64,000 nt of DNA from Branchiostoma floridae (GCF_000003815.2 NC_049980.1:3528361-3592360), one strand, 5' to 3'. Positions 12,648 through 25,200 are shown, numbered from the stretch's first letter. Notes: generated from the sequence alone by a model not told the origin. Program-made: numbers and translations.

Positions 12648-12835
12648 CAGCCAAATAAACAGGGACACAAGACTATCTTGGTAAGTCCTCCCTGGCTTTC
12701 AAGTTTGCCTCTTGCCCTCCATGTCAACCGAAAAACTGCAAACACAAACTGTTCTGGAACGGCATTGTTCAGTAATCTCGAACGTGAATCGAACTCAATC
12801 CGCATTTCTGTCATGGTTCTATCCCACATTCTTCA
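12648..12835 (-). other. Probable non-coding first exon of CatSper2
   Basis: A strong donor (minus-strand G followed by GTAAGTATTC) sits at 12647-12641. Splicing from it to the acceptor at 10583 gives no open frame that agrees with the CatSper2 reading frame, so translation should start at 10559 and this exon should be 5' UTR. The right boundary (transcription start) is a guess. About 540 bp separate it from the start of C15orf40 on the other strand, which would make the space between a bidirectional promoter. Confidence 0.45.
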
Positions 12836-13378
12836 ACTTTGAGATCCTTTTTCATTAGATTAATCCCCCAGGTATGTTAAAAGCTTGAGAAATTGCCGAA
12901 ATGCGCAGTAAGAGACAATGTTTTGCAGAAAGATGCACGCACGCTGTCCCCACACTGCCATTTCTACATTTCCCGCCAATATTCCAAAATGGACTGTTCC
13001 AACTACATAACCTTGTCGTTTCGATCCTATATGCATTCGTCAATGTCATACACCTATTCAAATTTGCTATTTAAATAAATAAAACAGTTACAAAATTACA
13101 ATGTAAATGGCTCTAGTGGCATTTAAGAGCATCTGCCATCTATTTCAACATTATTCTATATTCGTTGTCACCTCTTATATAATGGTCTGGCCTCTTATAG
13201 GTCAAAGGTTAGGTATCGCCGCAGTTTTATAAACTTGTTAACATTTCTTGGATATCGTGACATTTGTAGGCGCTTCAGACCTCCCAGAACCCACTAATTA
13301 ATGCGGAGAACTTTAAACTCGGCTGCTTCTGTCCTCCTTACAAGATATAGCTCTACTGTGTTCAGGGGGAGACCAGGA

Positions 13379-15520
13379 ATGCCTAAAAAACAGACAAGAG
13401 GAGGGGGAAGCTAGCAGAGAAGGTAGCGTAAACAAATTTTGGTTCCTGATTTTCAAAAAAGGAAGGGTAAAGGATTTCTGAAGAGAAACAACGTGAGAAA
13501 TTGTGGAATATTTGTTTCTCATGTACTTGGTTTGTATCTAAACCTTGGTATTTTCACCGAACTGTCTCCGCGAGAGGCGTCCAGTACTCGTTATGTTGGT
13601 AACATGTTGATGTCCTTGGTGCTAGTTGGCTTTCCTCCAGCTCAAGCTACTCTATTTACATTATGTAGCCTAGGCTCTAGCTTGTTTTAGTAGTCGATTT
13701 CTCTGTCTCTGACTGTCTGTCTCTGTCGCTCTCCCTTTATCCCCCTCTGTCTCTGTCTTTCTCTCTCTCTTTTTCTATCTCCCCCTCTCTCTATCTTTCT
13801 ACATGTGTGTGTGTATTGCCTACCCAGTAAACTGCCTCATGGTATGACACGCCAGGCTCGCACTCACTCAGAGGGCCACAAGCTGCATATTTGGACGGCT
13901 TTATTTGATTCACCCACACTGGGAAGGTCCCCTACTCTTTTTGATAAGTGTGGTGGGTTCTTTTCTGTGCTCAATGTGTGTCTCTCCCCAAACAAGGCTT
14001 TTTCCTGCTTGCAGTCTATAATGAACATCATCCCATACAATGCTGCCGTATAAGACTGCAAGCAAGAGATATCTCTGGAACAGTACCCTGGTTATCAGAG
14101 TACAACTCCAGCCGGCCAAGGGATTATGCCACCTATGCTACTCCTGGCCGGCTAATTCGATTTACGGGGCTATGTTGCTAGGGGCCCGGGAAAGAATCGT
14201 AGCCGCGAACGCTGTTCTCTGGCGACAAGGGTACTGGAACAGTGTCCTAGACTAAAATGTTGCCCATTACTTACTGCTGACCTTTTTATTTTTTTTTTAC
14301 CTTACATGTAGGTAGGGGCCAATGCAGCGCCTATTGTCCAGGCTTCACCAGTCACTCAGAGTAAGGATGGGTCCATCCTGGTAGCCATACATGCCAAGCC
14401 TGGAGCCAAGGCTAATGCCATAACAGGTCAGAACTTGAACTATGTAAACCATGAGCGAGTGAGTGAGTGAGTGAGTGAGTGAGTGAGTGAGTGAGTGAGT
14501 GAGTGAGTGAGTGAGTGAGTGAGTGAGTGAGTGTGAGAGCGAGCGAGAGTGAGTGAGTGAGTGAGTGGGTGAGTGAGTGAGTGAGTGAGTGAGAGCGAGT
14601 GAGTGAGTGGGTGAGTGAGTGAGTGAGAGCAAGTGAGTGAGTGAGTGAGTGAGTGATTATATGACACACCAGTTACAAGGGCAGTCAAACTGTTTGAATT
14701 TCCAGTAATAGTTATATTGCCATACATTGTGTATGCATTGATGTGCAAATATGTCTCGTAGGTATAATTTCCACTAACCAAAGAAACTATTGATCATGGC
14801 TTTTGATTTGTCCTAGGGATTTGAACCCCTTACCCCGTGCACATGTCGCACATCTTTTTAACATACTTTCCCAACAGTGCTATACTTGATGTCTTCCCTC
14901 TCCACCATAGATGTAACAACAGAGACTGTTGGTGTGCAGATAACAGCGCCCCCTATGGAGGGTGAAGCAAATGCAGAACTCTGCAGATACTTGGCAGGTG
15001 TCCTAGAGGTCAAGAAAAGTGCTGTATCGTTGGAAAGGGTACGTTCACGTTTGCAGGTGTAAAATTTGAATCTTTCTAAGATTTTAAGCTTGTCCCTGGT
15101 TGATTGCTTATCAAAAGACAGTGTATTAGTATTTACATGTAATTAGTATCCTAATCAAAGTGATGTACCACTGAAGAGTAGGAAAATTGAATGTGTATAC
15201 TAGTATCATGCTTCAAAAAGCTCTGTTGAGGATAATCACTTAAACCTTTTCTTCTTTGTACATTGTACTTAAGATTTATACACCAGAATTTTCGAAGCTA
15301 TCAGCATTTACTACATATACTCCATAATGTCAGGCCTTTTCTTTATAAAATAATAGTGTTAAGATGCTTATCTTTGTATACATAAGCAGAGGGGGCTTAT
15401 GATGATTTAAAAAAAAATCTATCTGTACAGGGTGCCAAGTCAAGAGAGAAGACTGTCCGAGTCGACACTCCGGGAACCACAATAGATGCAGTACTTCAGA
15501 GAATAAAAGCAGCAATTTAA
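13379..15520 (+). CDS. C15orf40: C15orf40 / UPF0235 (DUF167) homologue, with apparent exon 1 frameshift
   Basis: Small conserved protein of unknown biochemical role found from bacteria (YggU) to humans. Exons are 13379-~13420, 14312-14426, 14911-15038 and 15431-15520, all GT-AG with matching phases from exon 2 on. Diagnostic blocks are [52 protein letters not shown] and [10 protein letters not shown], closely matching human C15orf40. Exon 1 begins MPKKQTRGG, like the human MPKK start, but as written meets a TAG 11 codons in. One more base in the GGAGGGGGAAG run would keep it open to the GTAGCG donor in the phase exon 2 needs. So this is a homopolymer sequencing error, a null allele, or a wrongly chosen start. 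The last three exons are intact, favouring a live gene. Confidence 0.85.
13690..13805 (+). repeat. CT-rich low-complexity tract
   Basis: Pyrimidine-rich (CTGTCTCT/CTCTCT) sequence in the first intron of the C15orf40 homologue. Confidence 0.7.
14448..14656. repeat. (GAGT)n microsatellite, ~210 bp
   Basis: Tetranucleotide array starting about 20 bp after the exon 2 donor of the C15orf40 homologue, with GAGCGAGA interruptions. The opposite-strand repeat type (CACT)n is in a perilipin intron at 27209-27345. THSLTHS open frames here are artefacts. Confidence 0.95.
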
Positions 15521-15839
15521 GAAAAATCACAACCCTTATGACCTAACGAAACTAAGGATTAATGCTCACACCTTACAAATTGAAAAGAGCCAACACTACA
15601 ACACACCAGCCAATGAGAGACTTCGTCCCACATGCCATAATAACATAGAGAACGAATTCCACTTCTTAATGGATTGTCCGACCTACGAAGAAGACCGTCA
15701 AAAGTCATTACAATCTGCATATAAGTCTGATATTGTACTACCACAGGCTAAGACAGAGATATTCAATATGATATTATTATGTCCTGTTCATATATCTGCC
15801 TACATAGGCCAATTCATTTACAACTCCTTGCATAAATGA
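15516..15839 (+). mobile_element. C-terminal remnant of a LINE reverse-transcriptase ORF
   Basis: A 107-codon frame, [17 protein letters not shown] then ...ERLRPTCHNNIENEFHF.. MDCPTYEEDR.., ending in TGA at 15839. The pattern R-x-C-x(n)-I-E-x-E-x-H-F-x-x-x-C-P-x-Y is typical of the tail of many metazoan LINE ORF2 proteins. It begins in another frame across the last codons of C15orf40, so the retroelement tail now serves as that gene's 3' UTR. It belongs to a different lineage from the element at 10981-12228. Confidence 0.65.
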
Positions 15840-16011
15840 GAAAATGCTATATTGACATAATGATCTGAAGTATTAGCTTGTATGATATTAACTAGATTGG
15901 CTGAAATGCTGTAATTCAGTTTTAAGTTCAGTTCAGTTCATGGCAGGGCATTAGCACTCTTTCTATAGTTAAAGTATATAATGAACATTGTAGCGAACTA
16001 CTTTCCGGCCG

Positions 16012-16500
16012 GATGGTACCCAGGCTAATATCCGAGAATATCTCGACAACAAACCACAATATATTTATGCGGTTTGCGGATTACAATTAAGGTTACCTAC
16101 CAAGTGACCTTTCTAACGATACCAAGTTCAACCCGCCGGAACATTGTTTAAGATTGCAGAATCTCCAGCGTATATACGCGCGTAAGGGTGCGTTAGGGTG
16201 ATCCTATATCCGAGAATATCTTGACAACAAAGCACAATATATTTATACGGTTTGCTAGTTAAACCATTCTCGCACTGTACATAAATAAAGATGAACTGAA
16301 CTGATGAACTGAACTGAACAATCCTCTCCACAACCGCTACACACCTACCAAATATCGTGAAAATCCCCCAGCTGGATTTTGATTTGGATGCTGCCCAAAA
16401 CAAATCGAAAAAATACTTAGGCTTACTGCTGTACCGTAGGAAAACGCCAGGTAAACCATTTTCGAACCTGGCATGCTTTTCCACAACTGCTACACACCTA
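16012..16500. repeat. Locally repeated segment downstream of C15orf40
   Basis: The block ATATCCGAGAATATCT..GACAACAAA occurs at ~16028 and ~16206. CACAACCGCTACACACCTACC occurs at ~16328 and, modified, at ~16480. GTTCAGTTCAG / ATGAACTGAACTGA stretches flank them. An AATAAA at 16285 could polyadenylate the upstream gene. No coding sequence seen. Confidence 0.5.
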
Positions 16501-16980
16501 CCAAAAGTAAAAAAGATACATTCGCAATTTATATGCTATTGACCTACATACAGACCCATGTAACAGAAAACATTATCTTCTTGACGAAAATAATAAATGT
16601 AACGTTACGTAACTTTATTATATCAAGGAGCTTTTAGTTTATACAGCATCTTGGTGTCCCTATCGGAATTACTAATCTCAAAGCAGATCCTACGGTGCCA
16701 TATTAAAGAAAGTATCAAAGCTGGCCAAGGAGTATAGCCGGCCAAAGAGAGTCGAATGGGCACCGGAGGGTATGATGTTATATTTAATACGCCACCGTGC
16801 ATCTGCTTTAAGATTACGGAATCACCAGTGACGTTTGACAAGCCCCTCCCGATCAGCTGGGTGCCTCGAGAAATTTCGTCATCACTGAGATTGCGTCATC
16901 GTATACACCGTGCTCTGATTGGTCAGCTTACTCACCTCTCTAGTGGAATAAACGGGTGTGATTGGTCAATGAATCACTAT

Positions 16981-17089
16981 CACGTGGAATTCACGTGCAC
17001 CTAATGAGTCAAAGCACAAAAGTCATATCCAGGCAGAAAGAGGTAGTCGTCAGTTCTGCTTCGACTTTGGCGAAGATAAGACGTTTTTG
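16981..17089 (+). promoter_or_regulatory. Candidate perilipin promoter and non-coding first exon 1a
   Basis: Two CACGTG E-boxes (16981-16986, 16992-16997), a degenerate TATA-like CATATCC (17024-17030), and an exon ending GACTTTGGCGAAGATAAGAC..TTTTTG at 17089 before GTGAGTCTC. The same arrangement recurs at 20100-20180. Attribution to perilipin is inferred from strand, order and the lack of another plus-strand gene before 22.2 kb. Confidence 0.55.
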
Positions 17090-19250
17090 GTGAGTCTCTC
17101 TTATTCATTGTCCACAAGCTACGCACGCTACAAGAAGCTGATATAGAGTTGTTGAATATTTCCTCTGTAACTTTGTGTTTTAGGCGAATTTCCGTATGTT
17201 TTTTTCTGGTGTTTGCATTGGTGGACGTGTCCTTAGTCGGGTTACGCATGCGGATGATACCGTCACTTGACGACCAACAGCTGACTATTCCCGCCGAATT
17301 TCGAGACCAGATTACCTCTTAAATAGCCACATAAAGAAGGCCTCAATATCCCCCGATTTGATAAAGCCTAACAAGTAGGTTCTTACGTTCAGCGAAGGTA
17401 TTTGATTTCCAGAAAATGAGTGACGAAAGCAGGAAAATTGGAGCGTGGTTGTGGGAGGGGGGCATAATTAGTCATGTGGGTTGCATCATCACTTGGAGTT
17501 TACGTGTACGTTTGCACGTTTCTACGAAACTACGTGCGGAATAGATTATACTTGGAATCATGTGTGTGTACAGACTAAAAGGTTTGCTTGGAGAGTAAGC
17601 TGGTTTTAGAATTACTGATTGAGCCGAGCTCATCCTTCGTTAGTCGTTGCCTGATAATTTTACAGCGGGCCAGGGCGGTAGTCTGCTCGGACTACCTAAA
17701 GCCTGTAGCCGCCAAGCCAACTTTGCCAGTCCCCAGAGATTATAAAACTGGTCTTACATGAGTATAAAACTCAATAGGTAAAGATTAGACATTCCTGCCA
17801 GATTGTTTAATTGAAGGACAGTAGACACTGACAACACTGGATAGATTTTCTTGGTATTTTGATTAAATTATGCTCGTGGTAAATTCTTCACTCACTGTAA
17901 TTAGTGCAAAGTTAAAAATGAAAACCACGAAATCTTTGTTCAGTCTTTTGCCTGCCTATTGCAGCAGTTGAACCCCACCATTACACTTGTTTCGACAGTG
18001 AACTGAAAACCATGTAGTGAATGACTGAATGCCAAACACCACAATGAACACTCCAAATTGTTATCAACCAGCAGGAAATATCAAATCCCTGTGACCTCAA
18101 TTACAATTACAGTATTTGCAAACTTGCAATTACAATATTTGCCTGATTTCTTCTTTTCTCTCATTGCCCAAAGTAGGCAGTCTAGAATTACTATCATGAT
18201 GTATACTAGTACTTTGATATCTTTACATACATAAACGTAAGAAAATATTTGGGTGCACCCTGTGTACCCACAGAAAATAATTGGGTGCACGGCTCCAATT
18301 TTGGGTGCACCTGGGTGCACCCAGTATTTCAAGCCCTGAGTTAGTCTTAGTATTTGACTTGCAACCTTCCCTTTCTTCTTGCACGTGTAGTACACAAATG
18401 TGCTACTGCTCTACTGATATCAAGGGTCAGGCCGATTTTTAGGACAAGGTCTTTTACCTCTGATTCCCTAAGTGGTCCTTTATCAGTGATAAAGTTTGAC
18501 CAACTTTTGACCAACTTTTTTCAAGGATGAAACATGTTTGCAGCAACAATTACTATTAACCATGTTAGCACATGACCAAACTTTATAGGAGTAAGTACAC
18601 ACCAGTCACTCAACACTGCGTAAGCCAAGCTCTTCAGGTAACACACATTTACAAATGTATGTAACTGACGAAGAGAGGAACATTCATATAGGTAAATATT
18701 ATAGAAATGAAGACCAGACTTGTATGCTTAATGAGAAAACACTGTTTCCATAGTGCTATATGATAGCAAATTCATCTTTGTGGCCTTTGGAAGTTACAGT
18801 TGTGTGTATTTGAAGGTGAACATTGTTGACTATAATTATGCTAATGGCAGTCCATTTGTATAATGGATCAGAAAATGTTTTAAAAAGCCTGCTTTGGTAA
18901 GACTAATAATGTTGGACACCTGTAACTTGAGTGGAGATGATAATCAACGGATATAATTTCATTCAAATGAGGACCTTGTTTGCATACATTTTGTACATGA
19001 GTCAATGAAAAACATAATACATCAGTTGTAAAGGTTAAGAGCATTTGGTGGAGGGTTGAGGTCGTGGAACTCTAGAAAAGTATGTGGTGTTTTAATTTTA
19101 GTGTACCAGGTTTTTATGTTTTACATCCATGTGTGGTATGCATAAAGATGTTCATTACTATGGTATGACTACAGTCAAATATATCACAGAAGACATCTCT
19201 AGGGATCTGGTCTATATGGCAAGATGGTCACTATAGACAATCTTGATTCT
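17090..19250. other. Gene-free stretch, putative perilipin intron
   Basis: No exon recognised. 18240-18340 holds GGGTGCACC-type repeats related to those at 2152 and 10140. 18430-18500 contains a weak copy of the AAGGACAAGG..ATCAGTGATAAAGT segment that recurs at ~19830 and ~21320. Confidence 0.4.
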
Positions 19251-19253
19251 TTA

Positions 19254-19608
19254 GGCCACACCAATTTAATTTCTTTGTTCACGGATTCGCTCGCTCCTAT
19301 TTTTTGGGGAAAAAAATAAAAATTACCACTAAGCAAATTTTCACCATTAATGAAACCATTCACCAACTTTCTGGTGGTAAATGGTACAAACATAAAAACT
19401 GACACTACTTTTGTAATTTTCAACGAACTGGTGCTGTTACTGTACATTAATAGTGTTTTTTTCAAGCTGAAAACTTTTTATTCTTTATGTTTTGGACTAG
19501 CCCTTACCTTTACCCCAACCATTTTACAATTTTTATTTTTATTTTGCCCTCTCGCTCCATATTTTTTATGAAAAAATCCGTGAACCAAGAAATTAGATTG
19601 GTGTGGCC
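19254..19608. mobile_element. Harbinger-like MITE (TTA TSD)
   Basis: A 355-bp element with ~35-bp terminal inverted repeats starting GGCCACACCAAT, an AT-rich core, and flanking TTA on both sides (19251-19253, 19609-19611). A 3-bp TWA target duplication with GGCC-type ends fits PIF/Harbinger. No transposase. Confidence 0.75.
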
Positions 19609-20099
19609 TTATGTCTGTTTAAATGGGAGCAATAGTCCACGGGACCACAAAAAGAATGGTTACATAAGTTACATTGATTGGCCATGAATTGGCAAAAGTG
19701 ATTGTTGTAACGTTTAAGTATGTATGCTTGACTGTATTTTGCAGATGAGTTGCTATTGGCATCCATTGATTTAAAATTTGCATTCTTATCTTTATCCTCT
19801 TTACAACCTAAACGTCTGACCCATTTTCATGACAAGGACTCGCCCATTAATCAATGATAAAATCTGACCTGACTTATGAAACAAGTTTGTCATGTGTGTA
19901 CTACATGGTTACCGTCCACCACTAGTTGCATGTACTGCATGCAGACTGTGCCAAGGCTAAAGTGTTGGGCGTGAGTGCCGCGTGACCGTTAAAGTTTAAA
20001 AAAGAGAAAGGGCCCTGGTTGGTTGGCTTTTCCTCCTTGCCAGTAAAAAATGTACGTGATTGGTGAAGAAATGACTGTCACATGGAAGTTTGTGGAAAT

Positions 20100-20180
20100 C
20101 ACGTGCACAAAAGTCATATAAAGGCACAAGTAAAGAGAAAGACGTTCATTTCTGAATCAACTTTGGCAAAGACGTTTTTG
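20100..20180 (+). promoter_or_regulatory. Candidate perilipin promoter and non-coding first exon 1b
   Basis: CACGTG E-box at 20100-20105, a consensus TATAAA at 20117-20122, then an exon ending CAACTTTGGCAAAGACG..TTTTTG at 20180 with donor GTAAGTCTC. It aligns with unit 1a over E-box, TATA position, exon and donor, apart from a ~15-bp indel. Having a true TATA box and better donor, this copy looks the stronger. Confidence 0.6.
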
Positions 20181-20520
20181 GTAAGTCTCTTCTCAAGTTT
20201 GTATGTTAGTCACGTTTGTAACATTACGGTGGTATACTGTGGTTTGTACTGTTGTTATCTGTGATGTGTCCGGTGACAACATTTCTAGGCTGTCTAAGTC
20301 GAGGATCAACGTAAACTATTCTTGCGACATTTTTTCTGAAATCTTTGTGCGACCACCTTGGACCTGGTGTGTGAGTGTGTGTGACTATCCTTTGCATGTC
20401 TAAATCAATGCCCTGCCACCAGTGGCTACTTCGCTGGTTTATGCCCCTATTACTTGATCTACCTGCCCCTTGGCGGCCTCAAACAAGTGAATCGATTCAA
20501 GATATTGCCTGTCTCTGCAC

Positions 20521-20684
20521 TACCCTGGGAGCCAGACAGGACCGGGTAGCTAGCGAGTTTTGTTTGGGGACCCAAGGCAGTCAGCCCGCAGATCTCACAT
20601 TAGTGCTCCGGGGGAGTTTAAGCCTGAAGGAGTTATCGTAGATAAACTGTCCTAGCTGCCCGATCCCGGCTGGCTCTCAGGGTA
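20521..20684. mobile_element. Mutator-like MITE (9-bp TSD)
   Basis: A 164-bp element with imperfect inverted ends TACCCTGGGAGCCAG / CTGGCTCTCAGGGTA. The 9-bp direct repeat TCTCTGCAC is present on both sides (20512-20520, 20685-20693). The TSD length fits Mutator-like elements. It inserted 340 bp after exon 1b. Confidence 0.7.
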
Positions 20685-22230
20685 TCTCTGCACAGGCATC
20701 TTGAGCTCTTTTGTTGGATGTACTCTGCGTCTGTTTTACACTGGGTGACAAAAAAGTAGTCTGCTGCATGATAAAAAGAAGCGACTCTCTCGCCATTTTG
20801 AATATGTGCTCAACAAGGTTATTAGGCGCAGACAGCAATGGAGTCCACTCAGTCCAGCAATGTATTTAGTCTAAATAGACCATAGATCCTCCCGCATCAC
20901 TGTTGCATTGGTCAACTTGGCAGTGTGCAAAATACTTTTTTGAGCCAGGTTGCACAGTGTGCAACCTGGGGCAAAAGTTAGGTTGCACATTTGAATTTCA
21001 AGTTGGTCACTAATTGTACAGGGTTGGTTGTATGTCACTGGCCAGGTGGTCCTTATGTAGAAAGGTGGTAACTAATTGAACAGGTTTGACCGTTTGACTG
21101 TATATCAATGGCCAGATGGTCCTTATTTAGAGATAGAGTTGCATGTAGATTTGACTGTATACCAATGACCTGGTGGTCCTTCTGTAGCTATAGAGATGGT
21201 CACCTGTACAGGTTTGATTGTATTTTGCTAGTTGCAGACAAATTGCTGTTGGAATGTATGATATCATTTGCATACTTATCTTTACCTTCTTCACAACCCA
21301 GACGTCTGACCCATTTTTATGACAAGGACTCACCCATTAAGCAATGATGTCATCTGACGTGACTTTTGAAACTTTTAATGTGTTTACTCTTGGTCAAAGT
21401 CCACCACTACTAGTAGTTGCATGAGCTGCAAACTGTGCCAAGGCCCTTCCCCTTCTGATCTTTATACTACAGAAAGATGAATTGATAATTATATCCATTT
21501 GAGTAAACATTACCTAACCAGGATAGCATCAAGTGTTGGGCGTGACCGATAAAGTGCAAAGTGTGTTTGTCCTTGATGAAAGTCCAATGTACAATGTTTA
21601 GTTCATCTCCTAATAATAGCTATATTCTGATCTTTGTACTGTTGGACTGAAAGGATACATTGTATGATACAGACCAACCTTGCTCCCCAAGAAGACATTA
21701 CCTAACCAATTTGGCATCTCAAGTACATGTACACCATGAAGTTGGACTTGATCTTTGTAACAAGGTGTATTTGCTCTTGATGAGATTCCACCATAATGCA
21801 GTTTCATGTCCCTTCCGACATCATACTTTCGTAGTGATCTATTCCTCAAAATGCAGGGAGAAGTGTTTCTGAGGGTTATAGACTTTCTAAAATTTTCAAG
21901 GGCACCGCCTAAAAAGTGAAAAATAAAAACTAAAACGCTTATGCCTGTATGGCTTGCCACATGGCTTGATTGCGGCACTAAAAATATATACTACGATGCC
22001 CCTACACTGATAAAACTGGTGAGAACAAGTGTTGTACAATCATGTGTATTAGGAACCACAGACTGGAGAAGAATCTTAGTCTTGTTGTTCTACATTCAGG
22101 TAAGGACTGGTATGTAGTGTAATTCTAGAATCATAAAAAGTGTTTTGAGGCACGAGTGTGGAAGATATAATTTATCATTTTTCCTCTCCCTTCACAGGAT
22201 CGTATGTATCGCAAGCATCAGCAGGAAATC

Positions 22231-25200
22231 ATGGCAGCCGAAACCGAGGACAACATCATCACGCGCGTGGGGAGCCTCCCGTTGGTCAGCGCCTCCGTGA
22301 CCCAGGTCACCAACATCTACAGCGCGGGAAAGGAGCGCTACCCGCTGGTCAAGTACGTTGGTGAGATGGCGGAGAAGACCGTGATGTATGCAGCCGACAC
22401 TGCAAAACCGGTCGTGAACAAGCTGGAACCACAGAGTGGGTATTTGGAGCAGTTGGCATAGAATTTAAGTGTTGATCAGTTTTATACTTCGGTGCACATT
22501 TTAGTCTGTTTCAAACTCTCGGGTTGAGAATTCCAAGCAACTGATTCAATGTTAACTTACACATCTCGTGTAGGTAGGGTTCCCAATGTTTGCTTTGGAG
22601 GATATATATCTGAAAGCTTTCCTTATGTTATGGCCAATTAGAAACTATAATTCCAATGTGTTTCCAACGGGTTTCATTGTAATCAATCACTCCTATGAGG
22701 AGAGCATAACAGACTACAGGCTGGCAGGTCCTTGTGTTTCTGTGGGTGGAGCGATTTGTCATGGATATTAGCTATATTTTCCATTGGGTTTCACATGTGT
22801 ATCCTTCAGTCATACATTCGAATTACAATAGAATAGTGTTCCAGTGTGTGCCTACTGTATGACTGTATGATTGCTCTTCTCATCCTTCCCACAGTTGCCG
22901 TGGCTAACAGCTATGCAGTGGCCGGCCTGAACAAACTGGAGGAGACTGTCCCCATCATCACCAGGGAGCCGGGCGTGATCGTTGGCGACACCAAGCAGGC
23001 TATCACCTCCACGGTGTCGGCCACGGGCGAGCGCATCATGAACAACCCCGTGGGCCGCGTGGTGAAGAGCGTGTCGGACACCGCCCTGGCCACCGCCGAG
23101 AGTTACGTGGAGTACTACCTGCCTCCGGAGAAGAAGGGTATGTCTCGAAAATTCCAGCTCCGAAAGGAAATAATCATCTTGACAATAACTTAAAGGCCTG
23201 GGGCAAATTATATGCTGTACTCAGTACTGCAAATATACTGGCATATCATGTCAACTTCACATTTGCACAACTTGCACATAAATTTTTAACTTCAATGTAA
23301 CTTAACATGTTATCTTTGTTAATAAAAAAGATTGGCACTGGCAGTGAACAAAACAAGACGTGGAATTGTTTCTCATTGAACATGAAGAAGTTACAATCAC
23401 CAAAACATTATTTACAAACAGGCTACAGCACTGCCACTTACTGCTAGGGGGCACTTATTCCATCTACAAAAGTGAATTTTGGGGGGAGTGGGGAAGCATT
23501 TTGCTGTTGCAAAGAAACATTAGTTTTAAACACAACTAATAATTTTCGTTCTTTTTTTACAATCTGATACATGTATAGCAATTTACAAACAGGCTGCAGT
23601 ACTAGGAGGCACATATTCCAAAAAAAGTGAATTTTTTTGGAAGTGGGGAATCATTTTGCAATTGCTAAGAAATATTAGTTTCAAACACTTACAATGGTCA
23701 TCACCTTTTTTTTTCTGTAGCAATTGAAGAAGAGGGTAAGGAGAAGGAGGGAGAGGGTGAGGAGAAGGCAGTGGTCCCCGCAGAGGAGGGTACCCCCACC
23801 CTGACCCGGGTCACCACCCTGACAGGGAAGGTGCGTCGCCGCGTGTACACCCGCGCCATGACCAAGCTCAAGGACGTCCAGGTCCGCTCACAGGAGGCCC
23901 TCAGCAACCTGCACTTCACTGTCGACCTGGTGAGTTGAACTAGCAAGAACGTCAGTTACTATCATCATCATAGGGCCTAAGGAAAAAAATTTAGTGCATG
24001 CTGTTTCCCTACCTACTCTAGAAAAGGCCGCCAGACATAGCCTTTTGGGGGGTGGGGGGATGGGCAGTGGAGTCATGTAGTTTCCGGTGAGAATTTTTAT
24101 TCAGCCTGCTTCCTATTCAAGTTAAAAAAACTGCTTTCTGGTGTCTTTGATAGCTTTGAATTTTGCTGATAAAGAACAAATTGCTGTAATTATGTTTTGT
24201 TTGTTGTCTTTCATATCACACATTTGCATTGTTCATCATATTCCAATTATAAAATCTAGTAGGCTCCCACAAGGCCAATTTGGGTAGCTCAACAATTACT
24301 TTAAGCTGTTTAGTGGCAAGGGGACCAACTTGTAAGTCATTTTGCAGATTTCACCTTTTTTTTGAAGCCATGCGTTTCAAGTAGTTGTATGTTTAGATAT
24401 CACCTTTTGATGATTGTAGACACTGAGAAAGCAGATAATAACTTTCTAAACCACACACAAAAAACACAGATTGCACTGTGTGCCACACTTTTTTTGGGGC
24501 CTAGATTGATGAAAGGACAACTGCATGTATGGCTAAGATGTGATTCAAATCCTTGCAGATCCAGTATGCTAAGGAGAACATTGACACGGCAGGTGACCAG
24601 GTGAAGGAACGTCTGACAGCGGCGCAGGAGAAACTTCAGGCCACCTGGGGAGACCTTCTTGCTGAGGAAGAGGGGGAGGTGCCTCAGGAGGAGAGGGTAA
24701 GGACTTGTTGTTTTTCCTGTTTCTCAACCCACATGTATCCTAAAAAAGTAAAAACCTGCAGATGCTAGCCTTTTTGGGGGGCCGGACAGTGGAGTAACAT
24801 GGTTTCCAGTAAGAATTTTTATTCAGCATGCTTCCTATTAAAGTAAAAAAAAATACTGTCATATCTAATGAATGATAAATTTATCCAAGGATTTGTAACC
24901 ATCATGCATAAAATTGAAGTTTGATGTTGAAAATATAAGTGTCCCCATGCATTTCAGTTTTACTTTGTTCACTATTCTCCAAGCAGAGGTTCGGTTGCGG
25001 GAATAAGTAGTGGTGAGGAATTTTACTGGCTCACTCACCTCACCTCTGCTGCAAAACATACCAGTATGGGACTATCCTTCCAAAATCTGTGTTAGTACCC
25101 CATCCTACGAAGCATTAAAAATCATTAGACAAATAATTTTACTGCCCCGGAATAACCCGCATCCTGGAAACATTTCCACATTTCAGCAACCCCAAATTAA

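Larger units (their letters stand above)
19741..21560. repeat. Duplicated regulatory/intronic segments flanking promoter 1b
   Basis: 19745-20000 and 21233-21560 share, in order, GCAGA..TTGCT, CGTCTGACCCATTTT.ATGACAAGGACTC.CCCATTAA, the CCACCACTA..GTTGCATG block, ACTGTGCCAAGGC and GCGTGACCG.TAAAGT. They are diverged direct repeats, probably from the same event that doubled the promoter. Confidence 0.6.

Noticed and set aside
14345-14781. Long [15 protein letters not shown] open frames
   Set aside because: Translations of the GAGT tetranucleotide array; low-complexity artefacts. The same applies to 27194-27500, 7993-8301 and 33541-33861.
22204-22230. Perilipin start at MYRKHQQEI
   Set aside because: Weak Kozak context and no similarity to perilipin N-termini. 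The next ATG has strong context and the expected length. It cannot be excluded without transcripts.
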